The notes below the pieces were generated by a model. The model saw nothing but the letters and a program-made list of their open reading frames with translations. It ran no database searches and had not been told where the DNA came from. The translations under genes and the position numbers were made by a program. Shown in pieces: positions 48,827 through 61,960 of a stretch of DNA of 64,000 nt (position 1 is the first letter of the stretch; the number at the start of each line of letters is the position of its first letter). The DNA comes from Ptychodera flava (taxonomy: Eukaryota; Hemichordata; Enteropneusta; Ptychoderidae), in NCBI RefSeq assembly GCF_041260155.1, contig NC_091929.1:43158244-43222243 (forward strand). Reading direction: 5' to 3'.

Positions 48827-49750
48827 ATCCCAGCAATATAGCAAGAAGATATGTTAATTTTGCTCACCAAACTAGAACTCAATAAATAGAGACTGTGATT
48901 ACTGTAATGTCCCCGCGAGAAAGGTTAAAAAATGTCAGTCACTTCTGAATTTAATTAATGGAAACATCAAATAGAGACGCTTGGATGGTAAGGCATACAA
49001 TAAGCCAGGTAACATGTCATTTTCTTGTTAAGTCATTTGCACTTGCTGTGGAAGATACCCAACTGCACATGATGGTATTTTTTTTCAAGTTTGAAGGACA
49101 TTGTCCGTTGCATGCGCACAGGAGATGCTGGACAGTCTTGTGAAATTTGGCATCATCGATGTTAATAATCCCTGCGAAAATACCTTCGCCAAACTCGATA
49201 TAATGTTCGTAGCATACTGCGATTTGACACATAGGAAGTGAAAACATTAGCTATTTAAAGATAGAGGACCTGTCCAAGTCACAACATTGAAGATCCTAAA
49301 TTTTTAGATGATCATGACTGCGATGCATACATCGAAAATCATACTTGTAAGCCTATTGGTCGGCGAATTTGTAATCTCTGACCGAAGTAAATGCGAAGTA
49401 AATGCGAGAGTCGCTGAGGGCGCTCTCCGGCTTGATGTGTCGCCGCTATTGTTATGTACAGTTTATAAATGATTTAAAATAAGTATCTCTTCCCTACTTT
49501 CCATTTTATATTCTTTCCTGAGTAAGTCATGTGTAATCGCTTTACTTTTCACCATTTTCCCTGTGGTGTACAGATTCCCAAAAACTCTGCACTCAACTGA
49601 GGTTCTCTTTCATGCAAAACTTCGCGTTTTCACAAAAATAGCCTTTACTGCAAGAACTTCGCAATGAAAGTGTGCACTTCTATGGTGAAGACATGAAAGT
49701 AGCCAATGAAACAGGCCTTTAGGTACACACTACTCCTAAGTTTGGCACAG

Positions 49751-50109
49751 TTAAGGTAGAACGCACCTCGGGGACAGACATTCGGACTCTCAAACTTTTA
49801 CAATTCTCTTCTGATATACCACATGTGGGGGTTCATTTTAAAGCTCTTGGTGAAAGAAAACTTTTCACCGGCTTAGTTTTTCGAAATTCGAAAACTTTTA
49901 TTTTTCTCCATAGAGTTAACACAGGGATGGCGGCCATTTTGAATTTCTAATATCGGTAAATCTTGGGTAATTTGTTTCTCTAGTACCAAAATTTGCATGG
50001 TGACCCCCTATTTTATTCTTGATTTTGAAAGAGAATGATTGAAAGATTCCTTGAGGAAAGTTAGAGCAAAAGTTTAAGTCTTTCACTTTCGAGGTGCATA
50101 CTACCTTAA
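49751..50109 (+). mobile_element. TTAA MITE, family A copy 10 (best preserved)
   Basis: TTAAGGTAGAACGCACCTCG on the left and CGAGGTGCATACTACCTTAA on the right form an inverted pair of about 20 bases bounded by TTAA; 359 bp. The body holds CCACATGTGGGGGTTCATTT, GGGATGGCGGCCATTTTGAA and GAGGAAAGTTAGAGCAAAAG. This copy best defines the family. Confidence 0.92.
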
Positions 50110-52612
50110 AAGCAAAGAGAAGTTAATAGTGTCCTGCTCAAGGACACAAAATTACAACCACGCTCTAAACATCATAGCTCTGTAACCGTTGAACAGCGAC
50201 GGGGTACTCTGGCCAGCAGAAATAAATTCATTAGTACTCTTATATATCTATTGAATAGTTGTACTGAAAAACATGCTATGAGTATCACTGGTCGCGTTTT
50301 TTACATTAATAATAATTATCAGTGACTAAGTCAAATATACTTTCATTTATATTTAAGAATCTGTTTGTTTGATATTATCTCTTTTTTATTATTTCACAAG
50401 ATTATTTTATTCATGTGCTTCTTAAGTACAACTCTACAGTTACCCGAAAGCACAGACTGGACTTACAGACAAATCCCAGTCTACGTTTAACATTAGTTTT
50501 GCCAGTTGCTGACTTGACTTAGCTTAACCAACCCTAGCCTGGGATCCAATCATTTCCACTCTGGTGATTTACCAAGGTGTTAACAAAACAGATAATACTT
50601 GAATTCAGATTATAGTGAAATTACTTCAGCGATTGAAACACGTCAGTTTGATGAAATATTTTGCACACCGAATTAAACTTGGTGAATATATTTGAAAATA
50701 AAGTGAACCCCCTCATTCCCCCGCGTGAAAAATAACCCCTGCATTTTGTCGTTTTCAAATTTCAGAACATCCTCTTGGATTTTCTCGGTCCATCCCCGCC
50801 AATAATAAATGAATGCTACCCTATTGAGTATTCATTCTCACTCTGTGAGCACCTCAATCGGTGTAAATAACACCGAAATAGAAATGTTAACGACATTAAC
50901 ACATCACTAATGTGTGGAATAGTACCAGCATTGCTGTTGATATGCTATAGTATGACAGAGCGATCCTCCAAGAATTCTGTTGTACTGCCAAAATGGCTGA
51001 CAGCGTCATGGTTTAACATTTTGGGGATAAAATAGTGAATATTACTCTTTATCTGGTGTATTATGGTGATGCAAACGCAGCCGTGATGTCACTAGGACCC
51101 AGTTGCTTAGCAACGTCCCTGGAACGATAAAACGCAACCGCTGTAGCCAGGGCATAATCGCGGCAAAATACAGACTATCAGTTACAACACAGTGTTATGA
51201 ATGCACCGCAAAGAGATGAAGTGGCTTGCATAAAAAATCTCTCGCTTTGTAGAGACAGATTAATTTCGCGTCGCATTGTTCTGTAGGCGGGGTCGGGACC
51301 AAACCATGCATACAGGCGTGCAGTCTCAACTAACGCTGTGGCCGTCTGGTTTCGCTTTACAGTGCCATACCATTCATGTTGTATAATTTCAGAAAGCTCC
51401 AGGGCTAGAATATTCATCAGCCATTGTTCAGCTTGTCTTCACCGTATTGCTCTCAGTGCAATGAAAACAGCGCGAGCACGTAACCATTTAAATTACCCTT
51501 TTTGGCCTACAGGATGTGTTAATTATTCTGTGTATTGAAACGGAATTAAAATATTACTGCCAAGATATCGACCTAGACAAAATCATCAAAGGAAAGCCAC
51601 TAATTCATACCTTCGAATTTTGTGGTATCTAAACTTATTATTTGACAAGCAGCTGTTCTGTATATTTGCACGCGACTATATATCTTAACAAGTACTATAG
51701 AAATGAATTTGAATGATAATATACGGGATGTGGCCATATTGCTTAGCGGTGGCTCAATGTCATTTCGTCAGCAACGTAACGGGTCGCTCGCTCCAGAACA
51801 TCTGCCCAGGCATGTTTTTTATGACATTTTTCAATCGCAGCGCACTTAATTTATGCATGCTGTGTACTTGCTCTGCAAATGTAGAAAGAGCTTGCAGCTT
51901 TGGCGTGATGCTCGATGAAAAATGTCGTTTTAAGCTTGGTTGGGGCAGTGTGTGCTGATGTAGGTGTGCCTGTGTGTGTGCACGGATGAGAGCAAAACAA
52001 TGGTGAATCCCATTGTCAAAAAAGGTCAACGAATTCAATAACAAATGAATCTCCAGTACTCATCGACATACCGCTGCGAAATTGCAATACAATAGCATTG
52101 TTTGAAATGACTGCATTTCAATGCACACGTTATTAATTTAAGAACAGTGTAAATAAACGATATAAATCGGTTGAATTTATGAGACCTATTGTACGTACCT
52201 TTGTGCCAGAATTCCTCCGTAAGTTAAACGTCCCTCACGAAGATGTATAGCCGAGTCACGTATAAGCAGGATATTTCTGTGATCTAGCTCTGCATTGTAT
52301 ATATTCTAAATGTAATATTTTCATTTTCTCCCACTGATTTTAAGAATGACCTTTCCGTGGAAATAATTTGTTATTTATACTGATTTAGGAGCTAAGGAGA
52401 TTCATGCGTGCAGTCACGTTATACCACGCATGCGTGATGGTTGATACAGGTTCCATTGAAAGGGTCATGTGACTGCAAGTAATATTTATTAAAAATGTGT
52501 GTATGTGTATCTATATCATAAAAACGGCTGTTCGAGAATGTTGAGTTAACTTTCGCTTTTATGTTATTTATGATCAAATACATATGCTCTCACATACATA
52601 CACACAGTATTG

Positions 52613-52727
<115 letters not shown>

Positions 52728-53099
52728 GCAATCGTTCACTCCATGAACTCATACTGACAATAGACCTTAACGAGCAGAGGAAATTGTGTCGTTTAGGTGT
52801 GATGTGAATACTATGGAGCTTTCAATAATAATAAGGCAGGAACTGCCGTCTTGTCATTAACTGATGATTTACGCAAGAACAAGCGGGTAATTTTCATCGC
52901 AAAGTTGACATGGTGCACCCTAACGTTTATCAAGCGGCTGTGTTTCAATCTCCGTCAGCTGTCAGTAACTCTTGTTGTATCTCCAACACAAACACTTTCG
53001 TTCCTTTTATTTTATGAAAAATAGTTTTCAATTGACTTCCCATGTCATGTCGAAATGCGCACATTTTCAGCTTAGTAACAATGTGTGCAACGCCAATTT

Positions 53100-53463
53100 T
53101 TAAGGTAGTATGCGCTCCAAAGTGAAAGACTCAAACATTTTCTCAACCTTTCCTCAGTAAAGCTTTCAGTTCTCTTACATGCTTACCAGATCAACAATAA
53201 AAATCAGGGGTCACCGTGCACAATTTAGCACTATAGAAACAAATTATCTAACATCTGCAGATTTGAAATTCAAAATGGCCGCCATTCTTCTGTTAACGCT
53301 GTTGGCAAAAGCAAAATTTTCGATTTTTAAAATCTATGACGGTGAAAAGTTTTCGTATTCCAACAGCTTTAAAACGAGCCCTCACAAGACAAGTGGTAAC
53401 CAGAAAAGCGTTGAAAAAAATTGAGAGTCCGCATATCTGTCCCCAAGGCGCATTCTACCTTTG
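53100..53463 (-). mobile_element. TTAA MITE, family A copy 11
   Basis: TTAAGGTAGTATGCGCTCCA at one end and AAGGCGCATTCTACCTTTGG at the other, with AAAATGGCCGCCATTCTTCT inside. The open frame 53179-53424 lies within it and is chance. Confidence 0.88.
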
Positions 53464-54099
53464 GAATGCTCTACCTTAATGTCAAAACTGAACATGTCTA
53501 GGCTATTTATACGTTGTTAAATTGCAAAATACATATTTTGTTACTATGAATTTCCACATTTTGAGGGAGAGGAAAATCAAAATATATTTGATTCCCGGGG
53601 ATACTCATAAGTAAGATTCTGTACATATTAACAGCGGTTTTGACTCCCTTTTGGCCTTATGTAGACTTGTTACAAAAGATGTAGACTATGTCTTAGATTC
53701 AAGGACAATTTTTGACATTAAAATAAGCACTTTTAATCCATTATTGTGTAAAAAAATGTAGCTCTTTGCCTAAACGTAACGGAAAAAATGTAGAGTTTAT
53801 GCTCCGTAGTTTTAATCTTCCGTACAAATACACCAAATGCGGGACGAGTGCACAGTCGGGTTTGAAATGATGAAAATATTATCAAAATTGCAGCCACACC
53901 GTAACTGCCTCCGTGAGAAGGTGATTGGGCTGCCCACCTTAGCGGGTTTAATTCATTTGATTAAAAGAAAACAAACAAACAAACAAACAAAACTGACAAC
54001 CATTATTGCTGGCTATATAGGGGTCCATTGTTGTGGGGTTGAGTCTAGAAGTTATGAATATAATCAATAAATGTCATGTATCAAGTGTATGCCTATTAC

Positions 54100-54515
54100 C
54101 GGGGTACGTAACCCTCGCTATCTCTGTATACTCTTTCAAAGAAAATAGTCCATATCTGTCAATTGCCCCCCCTAATCCCCTTCATTAATTTGTTCTACCG
54201 ATCAAACGGGGGGGGGGGGGGCTTATCCCGCTGACCAAATAACTCGTTAGCAGCTCGTAAGGTACCGTCTCTTACCTTATGAGCTGCTAATGAGTTATTT
54301 GGTCAGGGCGATAAGCCCCTACGTTGGTGATTGCTAGAAGAAATTAATGAAGGGGATTAGGGAGGGCAATTAACAGATATAGACTGTTTTCTTTGAAATA
54401 CTATACACAGATAGCTAGGGTAAAGTAATAGGCACACAGACACGGGTAAGGCTAGTATAATGAATAGAAAATTAATACATGGCATTTATTGATCGTATTC
54501 ATAACTTCCAGACGA
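54100..54515 (+). repeat. Dispersed palindromic repeat, family L copy 2
   Basis: The left arm (TAACCCTCGCTATCTCTGTA, AAAGAAAATAGTCCATATCT, CCAAATAACTCGTTAGCAGC) is the complement of the right arm (GCTGCTAATGAGTTATTTGG, AGATATAGACTGTTTTCTTT, ACAGATAGCTAGGGT). The centre is near 54260 and a G14 run lies in the left arm. The tail to 54515 matches 26505-26765. Confidence 0.8.
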
Positions 54516-54722
54516 ATGTTACTCCCAATATCCTGTCGTTGAGGCACCGTCGACATGCATCACAGTAATAGAAATTACCCACAATTCTCTTCGATTTTTA
54601 GCCTTGAACTTGAAGGTTGCCAGTCTAATAGCTTTTTTCTGTTCTACTTATTAGCAAAATGTGAAACATTCAAATAATTATTCAATTATATCCAATTAAG
54701 ATGTGCTTAGATATAAAGGCAG

Positions 54723-55670
54723 CAGGGCTCGAAATTAACTTTTTTCCCTGGTAGTCCACTTGGGCTACCATTTTCTGAAGTTGGTAGCCCAATGACAATG
54801 GCTGGTAGCCCATGCATATTTTAGTTTAGGGATATTGTTTTTCATTAACCAGACAAGAAAAAATATTTTTTAAGTTTCTGCCCATGAAGTGAATTTTCTA
54901 GTCATTTGATGTGAATACTTACTCATCTAGTACCTAAAGGAAACAGGTATAAGACCCACCCCCCTAAAAAAAAAAATGTTTCTGGTCCTTCAGCAAAAGT
55001 GATGAGGCGAAGCGGTTTCTTTTTTTCCTTTTTTTTCTTAACAATGCTGGTTTGGCACTATTGATACAACAGTTATTGTCTTTTATCACTGGCTGCATAA
55101 AACTTCCATTTCCTTTTAGCATTTTTGGACATGCAAACAGGGATATCAAGGATAGCTGTACTGATTAGTATGTAACCCAAAAAATGCCATTGCGCGCAGG
55201 TTCTGAAATGACACACGCGGTGACCAGAAACGATTTTTTTTGGCCTAATGGACAACAGTGATACTCAAAAGTTTGGTGATCTATTTACAACTTGTTTCAT
55301 TCTCAGAGTTGTATGAAAATTTTGAAAGTAGTCATGACAACGACCACGACCTTCTCAGCACGTCGAGACTAGATATACCGTAGCAGTGCTAAAATAGACC
55401 ATGGACTTTCTGTAGGGAGGAGGCATATTGCCCGTGATTGATACATTATGATCAAAATGCAATGAAAATGCGTTTTCATCGACCATCACTTCCAGTGCCT
55501 GTCATTCAAGTATATCAGTTCAGATATTGGACATTGCACGTCAAGTATTGACTGAATTTTATGTTCCGGTCTTTGGTAGTCCGTGTGGGCTACCATTTCA
55601 TGGATTTTGGTAGCCCCAGGCAAAAATTGGTAGTCTGTGGACGCGGGACTACCGCTAATTTCGAGCCCTG
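54723..55670. mobile_element. hAT-like non-autonomous element, 0.95 kb
   Basis: Left end CAGGGCTCGAAATTAAC, right end GCTAATTTCGAGCCCTG; such ends are common in hAT elements. Sub-terminal GGTAGCCC/GGTAGTCC words repeat four or more times near each end in inverted sense (GGGCTACCATTT at both sides). No coding remains are recognised. The flanks AAAGGCAG and AGGCAATA do not give a clean 8-bp duplication. Confidence 0.75.
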
Positions 55671-56205
55671 AGGCAATACTTTCAAAATTACCGCCAAAAA
55701 ACCCCGTAAAAGTCGTCAGCAGGTACTAGCATCCATGGCCAGTAGTAAGAATTTTGCAGGTTTTACATTATCACATTTATTCATGCACGAAACACATTTT
55801 TTACATTTAATACATTTTCTTGTTACTACAAATACCATACTTTTGGTAAACAAGTCACAGACAATGAAGAGGTAATACTCTAAGAAAAGTTAATATGTAT
55901 ATTAATTTCGTCATATCCCCCAGAAAACTACATATATTATTTCTATAAAGCAGGTGCGACTAGTTTCTCTATTCATCCTTGAACTATTCTTAGTAGCTGA
56001 GGACACAGTTTTTGGATTTTTTTTTACAAAAATGCTACCTCCTCTCTAAATCTAACATATTTTTGCAGATCATTAAAAATAAGCAGTGTGAAAAATAGTA
56101 AGTTTTGAGAATTTATAAAATTAGTTTTAAAAATTGACTTCACATGGGAGACACGCAGTACTTCACAGACGAATCTTTGATGGTACAAATCACAATCTAG
56201 TATGC

Positions 56206-56227
56206 GGGGGGGGGGGGGAGGGGGGGG
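56206..56227. repeat. Poly-G tract
   Basis: G12 and G7 runs separated by an A, just before a GC-rich stretch. Confidence 0.9.
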
Positions 56228-56659
56228 ACATAAGCTTGGAGATCCCGCCGCCTCACACTGACAAGGCAGCGTCGGACACCATTTTATCGGTCAAATTCAG
56301 ATTTACAAAAAAACACATCAGGTTCACAAAGCTTCTCAAACTTTTCACTTTTTAATCGAAAAATTCGAGGTTAATGCGTGTCATACACGTCAAATGAAAT
56401 TTTGAATTCTACCATAGACCCTAGGGCCCGTACTGGTTTGTTTCGCACCGAAAGTTGAAGCGAATAGAATTGACGATGAAAGATTTGTACAGACTCTGCT
56501 TTTATCGTATCCGGCCGATTGTTTCACATGTAGCTTCTGCATTACGTGTAAATGCTGTTGTTTACTGCTGTTTGTGGGGTATAAAGCGAACGTATTGCCG
56601 GAAATAGATTTTACGTTCCTGATTACGTCACAGGTGTGCTGTTGACGAGAAAAGCTCAT

Positions 56660-56666
56660 TATATAA
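56660..56666 (+). promoter_or_regulatory. TATA-like box of the oxidase gene
   Basis: TATATAA about 107 bases upstream of the oxidase ATG, a plausible core promoter position for a short intronless 5' UTR. Confidence 0.4.
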
Positions 56667-56772
56667 CAAAATAAACCAAGCACAGTTTACGTGTTTTGTA
56701 TAGAGTTAGCAGTGTTTTGGCGTACCACTCGGCACAAGGCGTGGTGTCTCTAATTGATTAGGAACCGTAATC

Positions 56773-58404
56773 ATGGCTAATAAGTCGCTGTTAACTATTT
56801 TCACTGTCTTTCTCTTCGGCGCAAACATTGCAGTTTCTACAGAGGGGACTCCGCGAGTTCTGATCCTTGGAGCCGGTATGAGCGGCATCGCCGCGGCGAA
56901 AACTTTGGCCGACAGTGGTGTGGACGACTTTCTGATCTTAGAAGGTGACAGTGACATCGGCGGTCGGGTGAAATCAACGAGCTTTGGAGGGCAGCTGATA
57001 GAATTGGGTGCAAACTGGGTACACTTTGGTAACTCCTCCGACAATCCTATTTGGCAACTGAAAGAAAAGTACAATATCCGAGGCAAACACTCTGATTACG
57101 ATGACGTCATTGTTTTGGACAACGCTGGGAACAACTTCACCCATATAGCAGACGACTACTGGGAAATGTGGGAATTCGCCGGCGAATACATTGACGAGTA
57201 TTTATTGGACGATATGCTTCTTGGGCGGACGCCAGATATGTCGGTACGTGCTGGACGAAAGCTTGGCGGATGGACCCCACGGAATGCCGTTCAGAAAGTG
57301 GTGGAGTATTTCGAGCATGACGCGGAGTTTGCCGATCCCCCGGATGTATCATCTTTGAGATCAACATCAGCTAATTCGGATGAGCTGGTATCTGGAGGGG
57401 GCGACTACTTCATCACCGATCAGAGAGGGTTTGGTACCATAATCAAAGAAATGGCCAATGAGTTTCTTTCTGAAGGTGACGAGCGTCTCAAACTTGGTCA
57501 CCTCGTCAGTCGAATTGAATGGTCGGACGACAATGTAACTGTAACGACAAGCGATGACCAGGTGTTCACAGCCGACTTCGCTCTCTGTACTTTCAGTATC
57601 GGCGTTCTAGAAAACGATGTCGTGGAATTTGTGCCAGAATTACCTCTATGGAAAACGGAAGAAATTTATCAATTCCGCATGGCTTGGTTCACTAAAATAT
57701 TTCTCCAGTTCCCGGCGGACTCCGAACGATTCTGGCCAGAGGAAGAATGGATGCTTGTGGCTGACGATAGACGTGGCTATTATCCCGTGTGGGGAAATCT
57801 TGGCGCTCCTGGCCTACTTCCAAACGAAGCCAATATTTTGTTTGTCATGGTCACCGGAGAGGAATCAAGGCGTGTTGAATACCAGAGTGACGAAGAAACG
57901 AAAGTCGAAATCATGTCAGTATTGAGAAATATGTTCGGTGATGATATTCCAGATGCTTCGGACATTTTGGTCAGCAAATGGGGAATTGACCCTTTACACT
58001 ACGGTAGCTATAGCAACTGGCCGGTTGAAGTTTCCATGGAAAGTTTCGTACGACTTCAGGCACCTGTTGGGAAACTCTACTTCGCTGGCGAAGCCACCCA
58101 CGAACGGTACAACGGGTACTTACAGGGGGCGCTTCTAACTGGCCAGGATAGAGCCGATGATATACTTCGCTGCATGGATGGCTCTTGTTATGAACACGAA
58201 ATTAAGCGGAAGAAACTAGGTTGTACCTATCAACAAGCCACAAATTATGACGACGCTGCCACAATAGATGACGGTAGCTGTATATTTAATTTACTTTTTC
58301 TCTCCAGTGGTGCAACCTGTCTGAAGTATAACTATCTTACTGTTTTCTGTTTGCCAGCGACGATATTAAGCTTAGTCTTTTTACGATTGCAACTATTTTT
58401 TTGA
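56773..58404 (+). CDS. Secreted polyamine oxidase, plant apoplastic type (543 aa, intronless)
   Basis: FAD-dependent oxidation of spermine or spermidine, releasing H2O2, outside the cell. One uninterrupted exon, ATG in good context (AATCATGG). Residues 1-22 form a signal peptide. GAGMSG (33-38), E57 and GGR (63-65) bind FAD. GANWVH (79-84) has His where plant enzymes have Glu and animal PAOX/SMOX have His. TKIF contains K308, equivalent to the flavin-contacting Lys of maize PAO. EESRRVEYQSDEETK and FPADSERFWPEE follow maize apoplastic PAO closely. FAGEATHERYNGYLQGA (437-453) closes the FAD site. After the enzyme domain comes a Cys-flanked 21-residue unit (483-503; GCT, ATNYD, DDGSC) like repeats common in secreted bacterial and algal proteins. 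Then a hydrophobic tail (504-543) could be a GPI or membrane anchor. The GC content is higher than in the flanks. Activity is well supported; substrate preference is not. Confidence 0.95.
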   Translation: MANKSLLTIFTVFLFGANIAVSTEGTPRVLILGAGMSGIAAAKTLADSGVDDFLILEGDSDIGGRVKSTSFGGQLIELGANWVHFGNSSDNPIWQLKEKYNIRGKHSDYDDVIVLDNAGNNFTHIADDYWEMWEFAGEYIDEYLLDDMLLGRTPDMSVRAGRKLGGWTPRNAVQKVVEYFEHDAEFADPPDVSSLRSTSANSDELVSGGGDYFITDQRGFGTIIKEMANEFLSEGDERLKLGHLVSRIEWSDDNVTVTTSDDQVFTADFALCTFSIGVLENDVVEFVPELPLWKTEEIYQFRMAWFTKIFLQFPADSERFWPEEEWMLVADDRRGYYPVWGNLGAPGLLPNEANILFVMVTGEESRRVEYQSDEETKVEIMSVLRNMFGDDIPDASDILVSKWGIDPLHYGSYSNWPVEVSMESFVRLQAPVGKLYFAGEATHERYNGYLQGALLTGQDRADDILRCMDGSCYEHEIKRKKLGCTYQQATNYDDAATIDDGSCIFNLLFLSSGATCLKYNYLTVFCLPATILSLVFLRLQLFF

Positions 58405-59372
58405 TAATTCATGAGGTGAAATGTATTATATCAGCCTGTTTACATTGTTATCGACAAAAGTATAATTATGATCGTCATTTCATCCATTTATAAAAGACTG
58501 TGTTCGATAAAAAAGGGGACTGGCAGCAAAGTGAAGATTTCGTTCAGGTTTCGTCGCTATGCAATCATTAGTTCCAAGATTTTTTGACTAAAAACCGAAA
58601 AGATTAACCCAAAAGTAAATACATACAAATTTCACCCCAATCTGAAAACATTTAGGATACCTAAAGGAACCTGCATACCAAGTTTCAACCTAATCTGGTC
58701 AACGGTCATAGAGTTTTAGCAATTTGCAGGATTTTTTAAACCACAGGCGCACGTCTTGCTCTCATGCTGTACACTTCCAAGTATATTGTATACTTGATTG
58801 TATAGAGCATGAGAGCCTGTTGGAGCAGTACATAATATTTTGGTACAATACCAGTCAGCCTAGGTCTGTACAACTAGCTTTGTAGTTTTGCAAATACTCA
58901 GGAAACCAATGTACTGTAATGAATTGAAATATGAAATTACAGAGACAGACTTGCCTGTACTCAGAGAGGGCTGGGAAAGTTTTGAAACCCAATTTTTGTT
59001 TTGAAGGAGTTTTTATTTGTGATGAAAGGTTAAAGTGCTCGCCATAAAGGTGAAACAAGACAGTGCTAAATTATCAGTAATTGTTGGTATTGTTTTAACC
59101 CATTTACAACAATATGTTACTAGTTTATCTTTCTCCCGTAATATCGTATTCTACCTGGTAGTTATGTCTGCAAATACACAGTAAATGATGTTTTTTTATT
59201 TTTCATCACATTGATTTGGGGTTTTTTTTTGCTAGAACTACGAGATGATTTTAAATAACCGAGGCATTAGTGTCTGCAAAAATATTGTAACTCTCATACC
59301 ATTTTCTGCTAGTCTAAAATGTGGCTGTTGTTTCAGATCCTGATTCAACGATCACCAGTATAGGACCCCTCC

Positions 59373-59440
59373 TCGGTTACGCTGTAGCTAAGGATAAGCT
59401 AGCCTTGTTTCCATGGGAGCGTAGTGTACAGCGTAACCCA
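59373..59440. repeat. Short inverted repeat
   Basis: GGTTACGCTGTA and TACAGCGTAACC with about 40 bases between. It could be the remnant of a small foldback element. Confidence 0.65.
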
Positions 59441-61529
59441 TGGCAGAGAAGTTCTAGACTACGCGATCACAACATGTACCAGTCTTCCTTAGGTTGTTCG
59501 CTTACCTTCATGGAGATAGGATATTTTGTGCATAATTGTCGCAAAAGCGCTGTTATTCTGTTAAACACGACGAATAAATAATTTGAATTTTTTCCATGTT
59601 TCCAAGATTGAATTTATTGTCACCCACCAATTATCACGAAGATTCAGAAGTGCTGTCGACAGTACTTTTGTATTTTTGCAGAAAGGGCGTTTACCCAGGA
59701 CCGCTTGCGCCTGCCACCACGGACAGTTTTTTCTTTGTCTGTGCTGCCACCTACGTCAGCTGAGGGACATTACACGTACAGAGTCTGTGTTTTCCATTTC
59801 AGATTTATACCTATGTGATCAATTTTTGGTAAAAGGATAGTTTTTTACATTGGCAGGAACAATATACAGAAAGGAAACTTCGGGGAACGCAAGCACCAGC
59901 TGGTCCCTGAATAAGAATTAATAAATCGTGCATGATATGAGAACATTTACTGATGTGGACGAAAGGTGTACTGGAATTCAAGTCTGTTTGTCTGCCTGAC
60001 GGTCCGCTTGCCTGTCTCTCAGTTTGTTTGTGTGTACCTTTGCGATGCACCGTTATGTGTCTTCCTGTTTACCGTGTACACATGTATTATGATAGTGACC
60101 TTCAATAACACATGTTTATCTACTGTGTATTTGCAATGTCCTCGTTTGAGTGAAATCGATTGTACAAATATATCCTGTTTTTTTTACTGATATTACGTAA
60201 TTAAATATTGACGTACGTCTGTTAAGTTGTTATATGTCTTTTCATGGAATCTTTTGTGAAAATAATCCCTATTAGTTTTGTCAATGATCCTACCGCTGAA
60301 ACAAATATCATGATCTTTACAAGAAACCACGGTTTCTCCACAAGGAGGGACCTTGAAGAAACGAACAATTCCTATAGGACCGATACAATCCTTTTCTGTT
60401 TAAATATTAATTCAAAAGTAGCCATAATTGGTATAATAAGTGCATTATCCTGAATGACACACATCGCGCCGGCAAACATCACCCATTGTTTTGAGATTTT
60501 TTCGAGTTGTTGGAATTGTAAGTGGCTTATCATTTGTACCAGACTGTATTTGTGGGACGTACCATCCCCGCCCCACCTCCTTTATTGAATATTTTGGTTT
60601 GCCCTTGCGGCGATACAGTTAAATATTCTCAGTTTTCCACGCCCGATAAAACCATATGTAAAGCGAGACAAACATCAACTCCATCAAATATTCAAATCTC
60701 ACAACTGTAACGAAAGCATGCTTTTTTACATGGAATAACTCCACCGGGACGACATGCCAGTACTGGACGGACTTACAGATTTACTCTGGGCATTTGACAA
60801 GTTAACACACATATACACAGAGTCCAATCGATTGAAACGAAATTATGCATACAGTGCGCATTTCAATTCAACCCCTGATAATAAAACACAATGACCACTA
60901 TTATGTTGCTCACTTCCTCTCTAAGTCTTTTGTGTACAATTTAAAACCTGATTTGTTGTATAAGCAGATCAGTGAAGGTAAACGTGTCTTCGATTACCAT
61001 ATCACACAAGTGCGAATAAAATTTCTGAACAACCAGTTTTACGATGACGTCAATCATATATTTATGAGCATTCAGGACCGCTTAGAATGATTTCCCTGTA
61101 ACTACAGAGTGCATAAGAAGTACGAGCAAACTGGAATGCTTGTGACCATTTCTTGACGGCGGTAAGCACTACGCAGGCCTCGGAACTTATTCCGATATTT
61201 CTAATTAAAATTGTGCCAAATCTATCTTTTATCGCTTTCAGTTCAAACTTTGGTACATCCAAGATTTATTCAAATCATTGTTTTATTTTGAGCAGCTGGG
61301 TGTGTTACCTCTTTATCGTAAATTTTAGGGAAAAATGACACCTAAATTGAGATCATGACTTTGACGCGTGGGACGTCTCTGCAGAGTTCAGACGTTAGCA
61401 CAGACAATTGTCCCTTGTCTGCTTTCCTGGTTTCTGTGACGTAACAAAGTACAAAAACATTCTTCAAATGGGAAATGAATACGCTGATCGACATCCACAC
61501 GAGATTCAAAACATCAAACCACAATAATT

Positions 61530-61574
<45 letters not shown>
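61530..61574. repeat. (AAC)n microsatellite
   Basis: About 15 AAC units; minus-strand frames give poly-Val, an artefact. Confidence 0.95.
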
Positions 61575-61575
<1 letters not shown>

Positions 61576-61832
61576 TCATCATCTGACTTATATGGAAAAA
61601 GATTACTCAAAAATCGACGAACTATTGAAAACATGTTAGCATGTGTGTAAAGACAATCCGGTTGTGCGAGGAAAGACAAATAAACAAACAACACAAATTT
61701 GATGGTATCTTATCTGTTTGTTTCAAATATTAAATGTTGAACGAACACAACTGTCCTTTCTTCCAAAACAATGTTATTTTTCATGAAATGAACTCTGATA
61801 ATCAGACATACCCGTCATTAGTATGAACAGTT

Positions 61833-61960
61833 ACAGCTGTGGAAACACAGCTATCTGTGGCGGGGTAGCGTGCGTCTATGCGAGTCATTAAAATTATAGG
61901 TCTTGATGACCCGCATAGACCCACACTACCCCAGATAGCTGCGTTTCCACAGCTAGAACA
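61833..61960. repeat. Palindrome, family M complete copy
   Basis: Arms of about 55 bases: AGCTGTGGAAACACAGCTAT, GGGGTAGCGTGCGTCTATGC and GAGTCAT, mirrored by ATGACCCGCATAGACCCACA, CTACCCCAGATAGCTGCG and TTTCCACAGCT. The loop is about 20 bases. A single arm is found at 26424. Confidence 0.85.

Noticed and set aside
53179-53424. 81-codon frame
   Set aside because: It lies wholly inside a family A MITE and includes its GGCCGCCAT core.
54715-55678. 8-bp target duplication for the hAT-like element
   Set aside because: AAAGGCAG and AGGCAATA share only an offset AGGCA; no clean duplication can be claimed.
59321-60453. A run of 60-86 codon plus-strand frames downstream of the oxidase
   Set aside because: No domain, no consistent splice sites, and one spans a short inverted repeat.
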